Shown here one piece after another: positions 35,919 through 45,249 of a stretch of DNA of 64,000 nucleotides. The notes below the pieces were generated by a model. That model had not been told where the DNA came from, searched no databases, and was given only the letters and a program-made list of their open reading frames with translations. The DNA lies in assembly GCF_013394305.1 (NCBI RefSeq), contig NZ_AP019810.1:868001-932000 (forward strand), given 5' to 3'. The translations under genes were made by a program, and so were the position numbers. Numbering within the stretch: position 1 is the first letter of the stretch; the number at the start of each line of letters is the position of its first letter. The DNA comes from Enterococcus mundtii (GTDB taxonomy: Bacteria > Bacillota > Bacilli > Lactobacillales > Enterococcaceae).

Positions 35919-36713
35919 CTATTTCTCTATTTGCGATGCTCCTTCCCCCAACTTCTCCCATATCTCACTCTGCTCCTGAAAATGCTTCACTAGATCCACC
36001 TCAAAGATATCTTTGAGCAATTTTCTCGAAACTGTTTCCAGAAATGGACCTTGCTTGATGACTTGGCCTGTTTTCATGAACAAGACTTGGTCGCTTAAAG
36101 AGAGGGCTAAACGGATGTCGTGGAAGACTCCGATGATTGTTTTGTCTTGGTTTTTGCCCCAGTCTTTTAAATAGCCGATGAGTTCGAGCTGGTGCTTGAT
36201 ATCGAGATGATTATTGGGTTCGTCTAGTAATAAGATATCTGGGTCTTGGGCTAATACTTTGGCTAAGAAGACACGTTGCTTTTGACCTCCGGAAAGTTGG
36301 TTGACGGGGTGGTCTTTCAGCTCTAATAAATTAGTCAGTGCTAGGCACTCCATGACTTTTTCGCGGTCTTCTGCTGTGGTGACTGACCATAGTCCTTGTT
36401 TGATGTGCGTATAGCGGCCCATCATGACAGTTTCATAGACGGTGTAGTCAAAGGCAATGGTTGAAAACTGGCTGAGTAAGGCGACTTTGCGTGCGGCTTC
36501 CTTGCGTTTCATCGTGCGGACTTCTTTTCCATCGATCGTGATCGATCCTTCGTAGGAAAGGATGCCCGCAATTGATTTTAATACGGTCGTCTTGCCACAG
36601 CCGTTAGGTCCTAGGATACATAGGTTCTCACCTTTGTTCAGCTCGAAGGAAACTTCTTTGATGATTTTTACTGAGCCATAGCCAGCTGTGACTTGCGATA
36701 GCTTCAAGGTCAT
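35919..36713 (-). CDS. btuD: cobalamin/iron-siderophore ABC transporter ATPase
   Basis: ABC ATPase of the FecE/BtuD type (264 aa). Walker A LGPNGCGKTT, Q-loop ALLSQFS, signature NQLSGGQKQRVFLAK, Walker B ILLLDEPNNHLD (Asn where Thr is usual) and switch GVFHDIRLAL. ATG at 36713 chosen, seven bases after GGAGG. Last gene of the riboswitch-controlled operon, so cobalamin is the likely substrate. Confidence 0.85.
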   Translation of the reverse strand: MTLKLSQVTAGYGSVKIIKEVSFELNKGENLCILGPNGCGKTTVLKSIAGILSYEGSITIDGKEVRTMKRKEAARKVALLSQFSTIAFDYTVYETVMMGRYTHIKQGLWSVTTAEDREKVMECLALTNLLELKDHPVNQLSGGQKQRVFLAKVLAQDPDILLLDEPNNHLDIKHQLELIGYLKDWGKNQDKTIIGVFHDIRLALSLSDQVLFMKTGQVIKQGPFLETVSRKLLKDIFEVDLVKHFQEQSEIWEKLGEGASQIEK

Positions 36714-36726
36714 CACTTTTCCTCCT

Positions 36727-37251
36727 TTAGCGGTAATTTCTGCTGACAAAAGGAATTTCCGTTACGTCGTCTTCTTGGTTGAATTTCATCGCGATCATGA
36801 AGAAGTAACCCGACAATAAATTGAAAAAGTCTAGCAAGCCTGAATCGACTTTTTTACCTTGATAAAGATGGCGATACAGCAAACGAACGATTACTTTACA
36901 ATCGACACGTAAAATATGAGCTAATGCACCTCGTTCACTTCCTTGAGGTAAGAAGAATGGTCCACTTTGGTTTGTTCTTTCTGCATTCAATTCATCGACA
37001 CGACTCTTTAACCAGTCGACTTCTTCTTGCGTGATCGTCATTTTTGTACGCACGCACGCATTTGCATGGTAAACCAATTCACCGATTTTTTCTAACTCCT
37101 TGTAAAAAGGAGAATCTTCACACTTTGCGCGTAGTAACCCGATTTCTGAAGATAAGCGATCGGTGTGTAATTCATAATCGCAACGTAAATCATCTGCATC
37201 GTCTGCTAAAAATGGATAAGCCTCATAAGGACTTCGATAAATATCTTTCAT
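36727..37251 (-). CDS. divergent PduO-like protein in the transport operon
   Basis: A 174-aa four-helix-type protein. The C-terminal half retains the outline of PduO adenosyltransferases (DELNAERTNQSGPFFLPQGS, RGALAHILRVDCKVIVRLL), but the N-terminal KTGD ATP loop is absent and the catalytic RRxER is replaced by VIVRLLYR. It may bind corrinoid without being an active adenosyltransferase. Start ATG at 37251 uses AAAGTGAG overlapping the permease stop. A classic PduO-type enzyme is encoded in the eut operon. Confidence 0.6.
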   Translation of the reverse strand: MKDIYRSPYEAYPFLADDADDLRCDYELHTDRLSSEIGLLRAKCEDSPFYKELEKIGELVYHANACVRTKMTITQEEVDWLKSRVDELNAERTNQSGPFFLPQGSERGALAHILRVDCKVIVRLLYRHLYQGKKVDSGLLDFFNLLSGYFFMIAMKFNQEDDVTEIPFVSRNYR

Positions 37252-37264
37252 AATTGTAAAACAC

Positions 37265-38263
37265 TCACTTTCGTTTGAAATAAACATAGGCAAAAAAGGG
37301 CGCACCAATCAATGCTGTGACAGCGCCTATTGGTATTTCTTGGGGAGATAATAGCGTTCGTGAAATCGTATCGCCGACGACCATCATGCTGCCACCTAAC
37401 AGTGCTGCTCCTGGAATGACCCAACGATGACTGGCACCGAAGTAACGTCGGATGACATGGGGGGCAATCAAATCAACAAATCCGATCACGCCGACAAATG
37501 AAACCGCACTTCCTGCAAGTAAAGCCGCAAGAACCATCACCCATAGCTTGATCGTTCGAACATCTACACCAGAGATTAACGCCTCTTCTTCACCTAAAGA
37601 TAACACATCTAAACTTCTAGCAGAGAACCAAAGAGCGATTGTTCCAAATAGTAAGATAGGTAAAAAGATATGGATTTTTGCCCACGTGCTTCCTGAAAAG
37701 CTACCCATTTGCCAGAAGACTAATTGCTGCAAATGATCTTTGAACAATGCCGTGACGATCGTCAACATTGCGCCCACAAATAAGGTCATAACCATTCCCA
37801 CTAAAATAACTGTTTGGTTCGATAATTGCTGATCCAATCTTTGACTCATCGCCAAAACAATAAACACAGTTGCTAAACCAAAAATAAAGCCTGTCAGAGG
37901 TAATGTGAAATTCGGGAACAACGGTAAAGTGATTCCTGAAACAATGATCAACGCAGCGCCAAGTGATGCCCCTGATGACACACCTAGCGTATAAGCAGAA
38001 GCCAACGGATTACCTAATAAGGATTGCATGACCGTTCCACTAACAGCCAAAGCAGCTCCTACAAGAAACGCCAAAACCACTCTCGGCAGGCGAACCTGCC
38101 AAAGAATGGTGACGATCGTTTCATCTAGCTGTTTGTCTCCTCTTGAAAATAATGCTTGGATCAAGGTATCAAAAGGAATGGATACACTCCCGATTTTGAT
38201 CCCAAAGAATACCACGATGATACTTAAGACCACTGCTATCAGCAACCGACTTTGTTTATTCAT
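37265..38263 (-). CDS. btuC: cobalamin/iron-siderophore ABC transporter permease
   Basis: FecCD-family permease (332 aa, about 9-10 hydrophobic segments). Family motifs: LPRVVLAFLVGAALAVSGTV, LLGNPLASAYTLGVSSGAS, FVGVIGFVDLIAPHVIRRYF and GGSMMVVGDTISRTLLSPQE. Start ATG at 38263 overlaps the stop of the binding-protein gene (ATGAATAA). Confidence 0.88.
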   Translation of the reverse strand: MNKQSRLLIAVVLSIIVVFFGIKIGSVSIPFDTLIQALFSRGDKQLDETIVTILWQVRLPRVVLAFLVGAALAVSGTVMQSLLGNPLASAYTLGVSSGASLGAALIIVSGITLPLFPNFTLPLTGFIFGLATVFIVLAMSQRLDQQLSNQTVILVGMVMTLFVGAMLTIVTALFKDHLQQLVFWQMGSFSGSTWAKIHIFLPILLFGTIALWFSARSLDVLSLGEEEALISGVDVRTIKLWVMVLAALLAGSAVSFVGVIGFVDLIAPHVIRRYFGASHRWVIPGAALLGGSMMVVGDTISRTLLSPQEIPIGAVTALIGAPFFAYVYFKRK

Positions 38264-39227
38264 TTTCCAACGATTGGTATTCATCAGGGTAGATTGCTAA
38301 TGCCATTTCTTTTAAGGCTTTTGTCATATGGTGGTTTGGTAAAGAGCTCGCAGCGTTATCGATATAGAATACTGCTTCATTTTTCACCGCAGGAACGTCT
38401 TTCCAGCTTCCACGATCTAAGATTTCTTGCACTGCATCATCCAAGTAATTTACGTTCGTCAAAATTACATCTGGCTTACTAGCAATCGCTGCTTCTTCTG
38501 TTACTGGAATCCAGCTTTCTTGATCTGCTAAAACATTTTCTGCACCTACAAGTTCGATCATTTCATTCAAGTAAACGCCTTTACCAAAGCTATAGATTTC
38601 AGGTAATGCGCTAATCTCAAACAATACTTTTTTCTTATCCGTAATCGTTTCACCAATTTCTTTGATTTCATCGATCTCTTTGTTCATTGTATCGACTAAT
38701 TCTTGTCCTTTTTCATGCTCTTGTAAAGTATCCGCGATAAATTGGACATCTAAAGCAATATCTTCAATGGTATTACTTGTTGGAATGTTCACGACAGTAA
38801 TTCCTGCATCTTTTACTTGTGACCAAACATTTTCAGAGCCATGCAGACTAATATCTGAAACATAGATCACTTGTGGGTTCAATGAAATCAATGTTTCTGC
38901 ATCCACAGCCATCATATCAATTTGTGGCAACTCATCAATATCTTTTGTCATTGCTGGGCTTTGTGTGTCAACCGCTACTAATTGATCTTTACGTCCTAGA
39001 TCATCGATCACTTGTGTAACTGAAGGAACTAAAGAAACCATTTTATCCACTTCTTCAGGAATCTCGATTTCTTCACCGCCACGATCTTTCGTCGGCAAAG
39101 CAACTTCTGAAGCTGTCGTTGTTTCTGCTGTTTCGCTTGTTTCGTTGTTATTATTTGAGCAAGCACTCAACCCAAAGACTACACTCAATCCCAATACAGC
39201 AACTAATTTCGATAATTTTTTCATCAT
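38256..39227 (-). CDS. btuF: cobalamin/iron-siderophore binding lipoprotein
   Basis: Cluster A-2-type substrate-binding protein (about 323 aa). Signal peptide with lipobox GLSAC, then a Thr/Glu-rich tether (ETSETAETTTASE). The two lobes include KMVSLVPSVTQVIDDLG, LISLNPQVIYVSD and KPDVILTNVNYLDDAVQEIL. Start ambiguous between ATG at 39227 (after GTGGGAAAAG) and 39251. It lies directly behind a cobalamin riboswitch, which supports B12 rather than iron as ligand. Confidence 0.85.
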   Translation of the reverse strand: MMKKLSKLVAVLGLSVVFGLSACSNNNNETSETAETTTASEVALPTKDRGGEEIEIPEEVDKMVSLVPSVTQVIDDLGRKDQLVAVDTQSPAMTKDIDELPQIDMMAVDAETLISLNPQVIYVSDISLHGSENVWSQVKDAGITVVNIPTSNTIEDIALDVQFIADTLQEHEKGQELVDTMNKEIDEIKEIGETITDKKKVLFEISALPEIYSFGKGVYLNEMIELVGAENVLADQESWIPVTEEAAIASKPDVILTNVNYLDDAVQEILDRGSWKDVPAVKNEAVFYIDNAASSLPNHHMTKALKEMALAIYPDEYQSLENE

Positions 39228-39427
39228 CTTTTCCCACTTTCTTTGACTCATTTTTACTTTTCCCAGTGATTACTTTTTTACGATAACCCTTTCATTTCCA
39301 TTTTCTTATCAAACAACTTTTTTTAAAAGTAAATAAAAACTACCTTTCCTTTTACAGGAGAAGACAGTTTGATTGATCACACAAAAAAACGCTTGATCTT
39401 TCTCCTACAAAAGAACATGATTGCCGT

Positions 39428-39562
39428 TAAACCGGTCTCCTGACTTGGCTTCCATTTACTCCCAACCCTTCCAGAATTATCTGTGGTCCTATTGGTTTCA
39501 TCCACCTTACAGTAGGTAGGTCTGTAGAGGACTTTCACCTCTTTCCCTGACATCTAATCGAC
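39428..39562 (-). promoter_or_regulatory. cobalamin riboswitch
   Basis: Minus strand: GGTGAAAGTCCTCTACAGAC at the 5' side, a hairpin region, and the B12 box AAGTCAGGAGACCGGTTTAA at the 3' side. Placed about 200 nt before the binding-protein start, where AdoCbl or other cobalamin would repress the uptake operon. The mechanism (terminator or start-site block) is not clear from the sequence. Confidence 0.88.
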
Positions 39563-40202
39563 TATTTTATTTTAAATTCACTTTTATTCACTCATTTATC
39601 TCTTGGAAATTTTAGCTCTATCAACAAAAGTATCTCCGCCAATACTTTAACATATGGATTTCATAAAAGATAGACGAAAATCAAGCGAAAAGAGCTACAA
39701 AATACATGAATTTCAACAAAAATATATTATTTTCTGTTTTTTAAAATGGTATTCATTTATACTATAAAAACTGACGACACTGTATCATTCGTTGATTTAT
39801 CTAACGTTTTTTATTTTAATAAAACAAAGCTATTGATAGTCATTCCTATCATGTAAGTGTAAGGTAAAAGGACAAGAATTTGCTAAAAACCATGCAAAAA
39901 TTTCCTATGTTATTCATTAGAAAAAAGAATAGATTTATCAGATTAAGGCGATTCATTTTAATAATAAAGTCAAAGATTACATTGAGATAGATGCCGAGAT
40001 CCAAGTTTTGGGCTATCTTTTCTACCTGCCATAATTATTATCCAGTACTAACCAATCGACTTCACTTTGTATCATTTACCAGTTTGGCATTATACTCAAA
40101 TAATTTCTAAAATAAGTCTACAGGCTGATGGATCGATTCTCCTTCTATGAGATTATTAACTTTACTAATTACCCATTAACTTAAGGAAAGAAGGCGGAAA
40201 AT
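39563..40202. other. AT-rich intergenic region
   Basis: About 640 bp between the riboswitch and the VanZ-like gene. I see no ORF with a ribosome site, no RNA gene and no repeat shared with other parts of the window. Promoters of both divergent transcripts must lie here. Confidence 0.4.
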
Positions 40203-40838
40203 ATGACGCAACAAATCGGGTTCTGGGAATCCATAGTAGATATCTTGACTTTAAAACCAGTATTCTTGATAGGTCTACTGATTTTGGCAAGTTTTTTATT
40301 CTGGCTCACTAGAAAAAATAAAGATTCCTCTAAATTGATAAACATTCTATCAGCACTTTTACTATTTTATTATATGAGTTTCACATTCTTCAATGTGTTC
40401 GGTGTTCCTACGCTTCGTGAGTTGAATAGGATCAGTGGATTTGGTGAGAGTATTTTCAATCCGAATATCAATCTTATCCCTTTTATAGATGGAATAAATG
40501 CAGGTTATATTCTTAATATTCTTTGCTTTATACCCATCGGGTTCTTGTGTCCGTTAATTAGCAACAAATATAGAAAATTCAGTTATTCTCTTTTACTTGG
40601 ATTTGGTACCTCATTGTTGATTGAAATAAGCCAACTATTTACGATAGCTAGAGCAACAGACATTGACGATTTAATTTCAAATGTACTAGGAATGATTCTA
40701 GGTTATTTTCTGATTGAGGTCATCTTAAGAATGATCAATCATTCGTCAAACAAAATCCTTGATAAAACGTATGGTTTTTCATGGATGATTCCTGTATTGG
40801 TCGTTTTTATTGCTTTCGCTAATACATTTTTTAGTTAA
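40203..40838 (+). CDS. VanZ-like membrane protein
   Basis: A 211-aa protein with five to six membrane segments. The VanZ signature is present: NINLIPFIDGINAGYILNIL, FIPIGFLCPLI, LLIEISQLF and TDIDDLISNVLGMILGYFL. VanZ-family proteins are linked to low-level teicoplanin tolerance and other envelope functions; function here unknown. Start ATG at 40203 with GGCGG upstream; single-gene transcript ending at a strong terminator. Confidence 0.85.
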   Translation: MTQQIGFWESIVDILTLKPVFLIGLLILASFLFWLTRKNKDSSKLINILSALLLFYYMSFTFFNVFGVPTLRELNRISGFGESIFNPNINLIPFIDGINAGYILNILCFIPIGFLCPLISNKYRKFSYSLLLGFGTSLLIEISQLFTIARATDIDDLISNVLGMILGYFLIEVILRMINHSSNKILDKTYGFSWMIPVLVVFIAFANTFFS

Positions 40839-40930
40839 TACGCAAGAAACAGGAAAACATATCGCCGTCACTTAAATGTTTTGACGTCAGTTGTCCTCTC
40901 GTTGTATTAGAAATACCACCTCTATGAAAA

Positions 40931-40985
40931 AGGCTAGACCCCTAAAGAATGAACGAACATTTCTTTAGAGGCTTCTAGCTTTTTA
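40931..40985. terminator. bidirectional terminator
   Basis: AAGGCTAGA...CTAAAGAA pairs with TTCTTTAG...TCTAGCTT; plus side TTTTTATC, minus side CCTTTTTC. Confidence 0.75.
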
Positions 40986-41105
<120 letters not shown>

Positions 41106-41114
41106 CTACACTTA

Positions 41115-41318
41115 TTACTGTTTTTTTTGAATGGTCGGTTGTTTTCTTCTTTTTCTTATTTCTTCACTATCTTCCAGAGAAAAAACGGATTTTTGTATTT
41201 TCTCTGTTTCTTTTAAAGTTCTTTGGATTTGTAAAGTTTGGTCTTCTTCAGGTAAATCAACATTATTTAAAATTTCACTATCATGATAAAAGTTTGGTAA
41301 ATTTATAAATTCTGGCAT
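41115..41318 (-). CDS. small charged protein, unknown
   Basis: A 67-aa hydrophilic protein rich in Glu, Gln and Lys (DLPEEDQTLQIQRTLKETEK). A GGGAGAG ribosome site precedes the ATG, which overlaps the end of the HD-domain pseudogene by 16 nt. It stops 10 bp from the GH1 remnant, so its natural C-terminus may be lost. No family recognised. Confidence 0.45.
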   Translation of the reverse strand: MPEFINLPNFYHDSEILNNVDLPEEDQTLQIQRTLKETEKIQKSVFSLEDSEEIRKRRKQPTIQKKQ

Positions 41319-41923
41319 ATATCTCTCCCGTCCTCTCCTTTACTAACTGCCTTAGACAATGATTCATGTGCTTCTTTTAGCCATGGATGAACAACTTTGA
41401 CGCCTTGATCCAATAGATATTTAATATAATACAATGCAGCACTTTCTAAAGAACAGTCAAGTGCTGATAATAAACCGTCTAGATACGGAGGAATTCCATC
41501 TTGATCCCAACTTATTTTATCTGCAATGAACACAACTAAGTCTAGTTGAGAATATCTCCCCCTTAAAGTTGTATGACACTCAATTGCAGATAATATCTCA
41601 TTGTCAGTGATATCAAAAATCTTTTCTGCCATTCTTTTTGAAATCTTCTGGTGAATGATCATTGGAAATACCAACTCTTCTTGATTTAGTTCTATCCCCA
41701 TTTCTTTTGCTATAGTAATTCTACGATTGTTTGGATAAATTGCGGATATATCGTGTAAATAACCCGCTATTTTGGCTTTTTCGCCATTGATATTGTAATT
41801 TACAGCAAGTTTCTACGCACAATCACCGACTGATATACAATGTTCATAAGTTTTTATATGATCATGTTCTTCAAGAAAACGATAAACATCATCTCTTAAT
41901 GCCAAACTATTCACTATTGTCAT
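41303..41923 (-). pseudogene. HD-domain hydrolase (YqeK-like) interrupted by a TAG
   Basis: The frame from ATG 41923 (GGAGG upstream) reads a 206-residue HD phosphohydrolase: KTYEHCISVGDCA, then TAG at 41813-41815, then KLAVNYNINGEKAKIAGYLH with DIS (the HD motif), and IECHTTLRGRYSQLDLVVFI with ADKISWDQDG. The reading frame is otherwise intact, so a single nonsense change inactivates or splits it. A start at the internal ATG (41701) would miss the HD motif. Confidence 0.75.
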
Positions 41924-41983
41924 TTTTTCCTCCATTTACTTACTATGTGTATTTTCAAATGAATTATTTACTACTTATGGTTA

Positions 41984-42168
41984 TTAGAAAAATCGAGCCT
42001 TACATAGAAGAAATATACATAGAGAATTAGATATTTTATACTCTACTTTTAAATATATTCTTAATTTTTCTTCTGCTTTAACAATTATCTCGGTCTTACC
42101 TAAATACTGGATTTCTTTGCCAAAGATTTGCTTTATGTAATTTAATTCCACTTCATCATTTTTCTTGA
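41984..42168 (-). pseudogene. decayed ORF, unknown
   Basis: The minus strand codes about 60 residues (NDEVELNYIKQIFGKEIQYL, IIVKAEEKLRIYLKVEY) in a frame without start or ribosome site. A neighbouring frame (KFIVSFSKYEVITHL) joins to it upstream, suggesting a frameshifted gene of the toxin/immunity locus. No family recognised. Confidence 0.3.
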
Positions 42169-42268
42169 TAAGTGTGTAATAACTTCATATTTAGAAAAAG
42201 AAACGATAAATTTTAATCGCTTCTTTTCAGTATTGGATTTGGATCTTAAAATAAAATTGTATATCCTT

Positions 42269-42674
42269 TTATTTATTTTGTTGTAAAAAGGCTTCTAAAA
42301 TATGCTTTACCGACAAACTGGCATTTTTTAATAAACTTTCTGCTTTTTTTATTGTTGCTACATTGGAAATAATCATGGTTTTATATGGTTCTCTATCGAA
42401 TGAACGCAACGAATCTAAAGCATATTCAGCAACCTCAGCATTATCGTTTACTAGCTCTAACAACAAGTTGAAGCCATTCATACCAGTATCCTCTTCAATA
42501 GAATAAGCTAATCTAATTTTATATCTATCATTCTTTTTTTACAGATTGCATTAACGCTCTCCAATCGCTCTCAGTAAAATTTCCTAGTAATTCTTCAGTA
42601 TAGATACATCCATCATCATACCAAGAATCCTCTGAACTATCTTCAGATAATATTTTATCTAACTCATCATACAT
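42269..42674 (-). pseudogene. putative immunity gene with frameshift at an A7 run
   Basis: From ATG 42674 (AGGAGTG upstream) the frame reads MYDELDKILSEDSSEDSWYD and ALMQSVKKE then stops; one frame over, KNDRYKIRLAYSIEEDTGMN continues to EAFLQQNK at 42269. The joint is a run of seven A (about 42534-42540). With six A the product is a 134-aa acidic helical protein, as expected for an immunity protein paired with the toxin tail just upstream. Confidence 0.6.
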
Positions 42675-42691
42675 ATTTTAACACTCCTTAT

Positions 42692-42828
42692 TTACTAAAT
42701 CCTATAGGAGGAGGTCCATTAACTGTTCCAGTAGGATAAGCACTAATTATTTTAGCTCCTTGTTTTATTACATCAATTTTGACGCCACAAATAATACTTC
42801 CATGCCATGTAGCACCATCACTAGTTAA
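42692..42828 (-). pseudogene. displaced EndoU toxin C-terminus, tail 2
   Basis: An open frame without start reads DGATWHGSIICGVKIDVIKQ and IISAYPTGTVNGPPP before its stop at 42692. The WHG and AYPTG strands are like the end of EndoU-type nuclease toxins. It lies just before a putative immunity gene, the usual layout of an orphan toxin cassette used for recombination. Confidence 0.5.
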
Positions 42829-42907
42829 CTAGATTGCTATTACCAATAGTCTTTGAACTTTCAATGATTTTCGTATCAATGCAGCTCTCTGGAAATGCTG
42901 TACTGGT
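42821..42907 (-). pseudogene. displaced toxin C-terminus, tail 1
   Basis: A frame reading IKIKTSTAFPESCIDTK and IGNSNLVN ends at TAG 42821-42823. IKT..TAFP parallels the VIKTDGNIGTIFP end of the intact toxin upstream. It starts immediately after the intact immunity gene and overlaps tail 2. Confidence 0.4.
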
Positions 42908-42914
42908 TTTTATT

Positions 42915-43226
42915 TTAATTTTTTATGTAACTTTCAGCATCAGAAATAAAAAAGGTTAGCTTCAAATCAGGATATTTTTTATCAAGTTCCCTTAAACAAG
43001 AGATGAATCTTTTACTTTGTAATTTTTCAGAAACATCAGCAAAAACTGAGCTAATCAATAATAAGTCTTCCTTAGAACAATTTTTCAAATAATTAATTGT
43101 TTTATCTTCACTCATAGATAATATAGTGGTTAATTCTGTCCAACTTTTTTCAAGTCCAAAGTCGTCTTCTTCATGTAAACTTCTTCGTTCTTCTAAGTTT
43201 TTATTTATTTGATTAAATATATCCAT
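42915..43226 (-). CDS. putative immunity protein for the LXG-EndoU toxin
   Basis: A 103-aa acidic, helical, cytosolic protein (LEKSWTELTTILSMSEDKTI, KEDLLLISSVFADVSEKL). It lies 25 nt downstream of the toxin gene with AAAGGAG before the ATG. No family name can be assigned from sequence; the call rests on position, size and charge. Confidence 0.6.
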   Translation of the reverse strand: MDIFNQINKNLEERRSLHEEDDFGLEKSWTELTTILSMSEDKTINYLKNCSKEDLLLISSVFADVSEKLQSKRFISCLRELDKKYPDLKLTFFISDAESYIKN

Positions 43227-43251
43227 AATTTTTTCTCCTTTAAATAGTTAT

Positions 43252-44661
43252 TTATGGTTGTTTCGTGCCATCTGGAAAAATGGTTCCAATATTCCCATCA
43301 GTTTTTATTACACCCACTCGTACACCATTATAATCCCCAAAAATAACATCCCCATTTTGAGCACCTACAAAATTTGATTGGTTAGCAATATGCTGTGCTG
43401 CACGTTTTATCTCTTTATTTGTCCAATTTTCAGGAAACCAAGATTGACCTGTGCCTATACGTTTCGACGGTGTCTTGTGGTGTGGTACATTTCCAGCTCT
43501 GACACCATTAGAGTAAGTTTTTTCAATGTTTACTTCAAACCCATTTTCCTTTAGAAAGTCAATGTTAGCTTGGCCATGTCCCCCACCCTTCATTTTGGAA
43601 ACTTTTCCTGTGGAAGGATTAACAGTAAAATCTCCGACATCAGCATGTTTCAAACTTTGTTCCGGAATTTCAAGTTTAAAGACTGTAGCTCCTCCCTCTT
43701 TCTCACTAAACGACTTTTTATTGACACTCCCAACATCATCGATGCCATCTAATCTCGAAGCACCTTTATTTCCATAATACGCCCCCATCACTGTGTCGCC
43801 AATATTCGTAAATGTTCCTGACCATGCAGCGTACTTGAATTTATTCGCTTCTTCTTGGCTGATTTTCTTTCCTGTGTAGGGATTGATTCTTATATTCGCA
43901 CAACCAAGTGTTTTGCGATTGATTTCTTCTAGACTATCTGTTTCTTTGATTAACTCAATCTCTTGATCGCCTGATTCAATAACCAAAGATACGTCTTTTT
44001 TTATTTTCTCAAAATAACTTTTATTTGTACCTTTTGGTAATGAGTATGAGCCATCACTTTTGATTGTCGTATTATTTAATATCAATACACCTTGCATCGC
44101 TATCTTCAACTCATTTAGACTATTAGCAAATAAACCACTTGTTTGTGTATTGAAATCCTGTAGTTTTCTTAGTTGATTTTGTAAATGATCGATAGCTTGT
44201 TGAAAGCTATCAGTCATTCGCTGCAAATCTCTTTCAACATTCAACAAGGTATCTAGTACACTTGCGATTGGGTTCAGTGTCGTTTGTAATCGGACGAAAA
44301 ATAAGGTCTTGTCTACTGAGTTTTTCATTGTACGTGTGACTTGTATCTGTTGATTTAACTTATCTTCATTCAATTCGCCTTCACTTGCCACTATTTTATC
44401 GGCATTTTGGTATTTTTTCAATTCTTGTTCAATCTGTTCAATGGCATTTGTTGTGCGGGTGATCGTTGGAATGATCAAATCCGCAAACAAGCCTTTGCCT
44501 GCTGTATACGCCGCACCAGATAATTGCTTGCCATCTACTGCTGAGACAACTTTTTGACTACCCGATTTCAATTGACTTACAGTTTCTTTACCACTTTCTA
44601 AATTACTTTTAAGCGCAGACATAAAGTCTGAAGATTCACTACTGACATAAATCAATCCCAT
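43252..44661 (-). CDS. LXG-domain polymorphic toxin with EndoU nuclease
   Basis: A 469-aa effector expected to leave by the type VIIb secretion system. Residues 1-200 form the helical LXG domain (SSDFMSALKSNLESGKETVS, RMTDSFQQAIDHLQNQLRKL). A middle region has NPYTGKKISQEEANKFKYAA and GTFTNIGDTVMGAYYG. The last 110 residues are an EndoU RNase (GGGHGQANIDFLKENG, RAGNVPHHKTPSKR, GQSWFPENWTNKEIKRAA, TIFPDG). Its ATG overlaps the upstream partner gene by 10 nt. No T7SS machinery is in the window. Confidence 0.85.
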   Translation of the reverse strand: MGLIYVSSESSDFMSALKSNLESGKETVSQLKSGSQKVVSAVDGKQLSGAAYTAGKGLFADLIIPTITRTTNAIEQIEQELKKYQNADKIVASEGELNEDKLNQQIQVTRTMKNSVDKTLFFVRLQTTLNPIASVLDTLLNVERDLQRMTDSFQQAIDHLQNQLRKLQDFNTQTSGLFANSLNELKIAMQGVLILNNTTIKSDGSYSLPKGTNKSYFEKIKKDVSLVIESGDQEIELIKETDSLEEINRKTLGCANIRINPYTGKKISQEEANKFKYAAWSGTFTNIGDTVMGAYYGNKGASRLDGIDDVGSVNKKSFSEKEGGATVFKLEIPEQSLKHADVGDFTVNPSTGKVSKMKGGGHGQANIDFLKENGFEVNIEKTYSNGVRAGNVPHHKTPSKRIGTGQSWFPENWTNKEIKRAAQHIANQSNFVGAQNGDVIFGDYNGVRVGVIKTDGNIGTIFPDGTKQP

Positions 44662-44999
44662 GAGAGGTTTCTCCTTTGCGCCTGTAATTCTTCTCGTTCC
44701 GTTTCTAATTTCTGAATGGCTTTATTATATGTATGATTTAATTCCTCATTGGCTTGTCTTAACTGACGTTGAAAAATATGTTGTTTTGTTTCATTATTTT
44801 TATGTAACCACTGTGTTGAGGTATAACCTCGTTGCAATGCCTCATGGTTTGATTCAGCTAATTGTTGAAAACCTCTTTGAAGTACATCTTGCAACTGAAG
44901 CAGTTTTTCTTCTAATACACGTTTTTCATTCGATAATTTTTCTTGATGTTTTTCTACTTTGACAATTTCTTGTTGATTTTTTAGCATTTCATCATTCAT
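44652..44999 (-). CDS. LXG-associated helical partner (Lap-like, DUF3958-type)
   Basis: A 115-aa protein, almost entirely predicted coiled coil (EIVKVEKHQEKLSNEKRVLE, KAIQKLETEREELQAQRRN). LXG toxins need one or two such small proteins encoded just upstream to form an export-competent complex. GGAGG precedes the ATG. The usual second, WXG-like partner is not found in 45000-45240. Confidence 0.7.
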   Translation of the reverse strand: MNDEMLKNQQEIVKVEKHQEKLSNEKRVLEEKLLQLQDVLQRGFQQLAESNHEALQRGYTSTQWLHKNNETKQHIFQRQLRQANEELNHTYNKAIQKLETEREELQAQRRNLSWD

Positions 45000-45249
45000 T
45001 TACTTACCTCCATTCAATCTCATACATTTGATTTGAACCTTCCTAGAAGTAATGATTTTTACCGCTTTAGAGAACATTTCGTTACTTCCAAGATATAAAT
45101 CGTATCACTATCGACCTTTGCAAAGAAAGCGCATTCTACGTAAAGCTTACCAAATATACAAATCGAAAAACGAAAAATCTCATAAAATATAGTTTTGATA
45201 TCATAATCGTTCAATTCGTTGTAATTGTTCTTTAAAGTAGAAAAAAATG

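Noticed and set aside
41701-41701. Short HD-like protein starting at the internal ATG
   Set aside because: It would lack the HD metal motif; the longer frame with one stop codon explains the data better.
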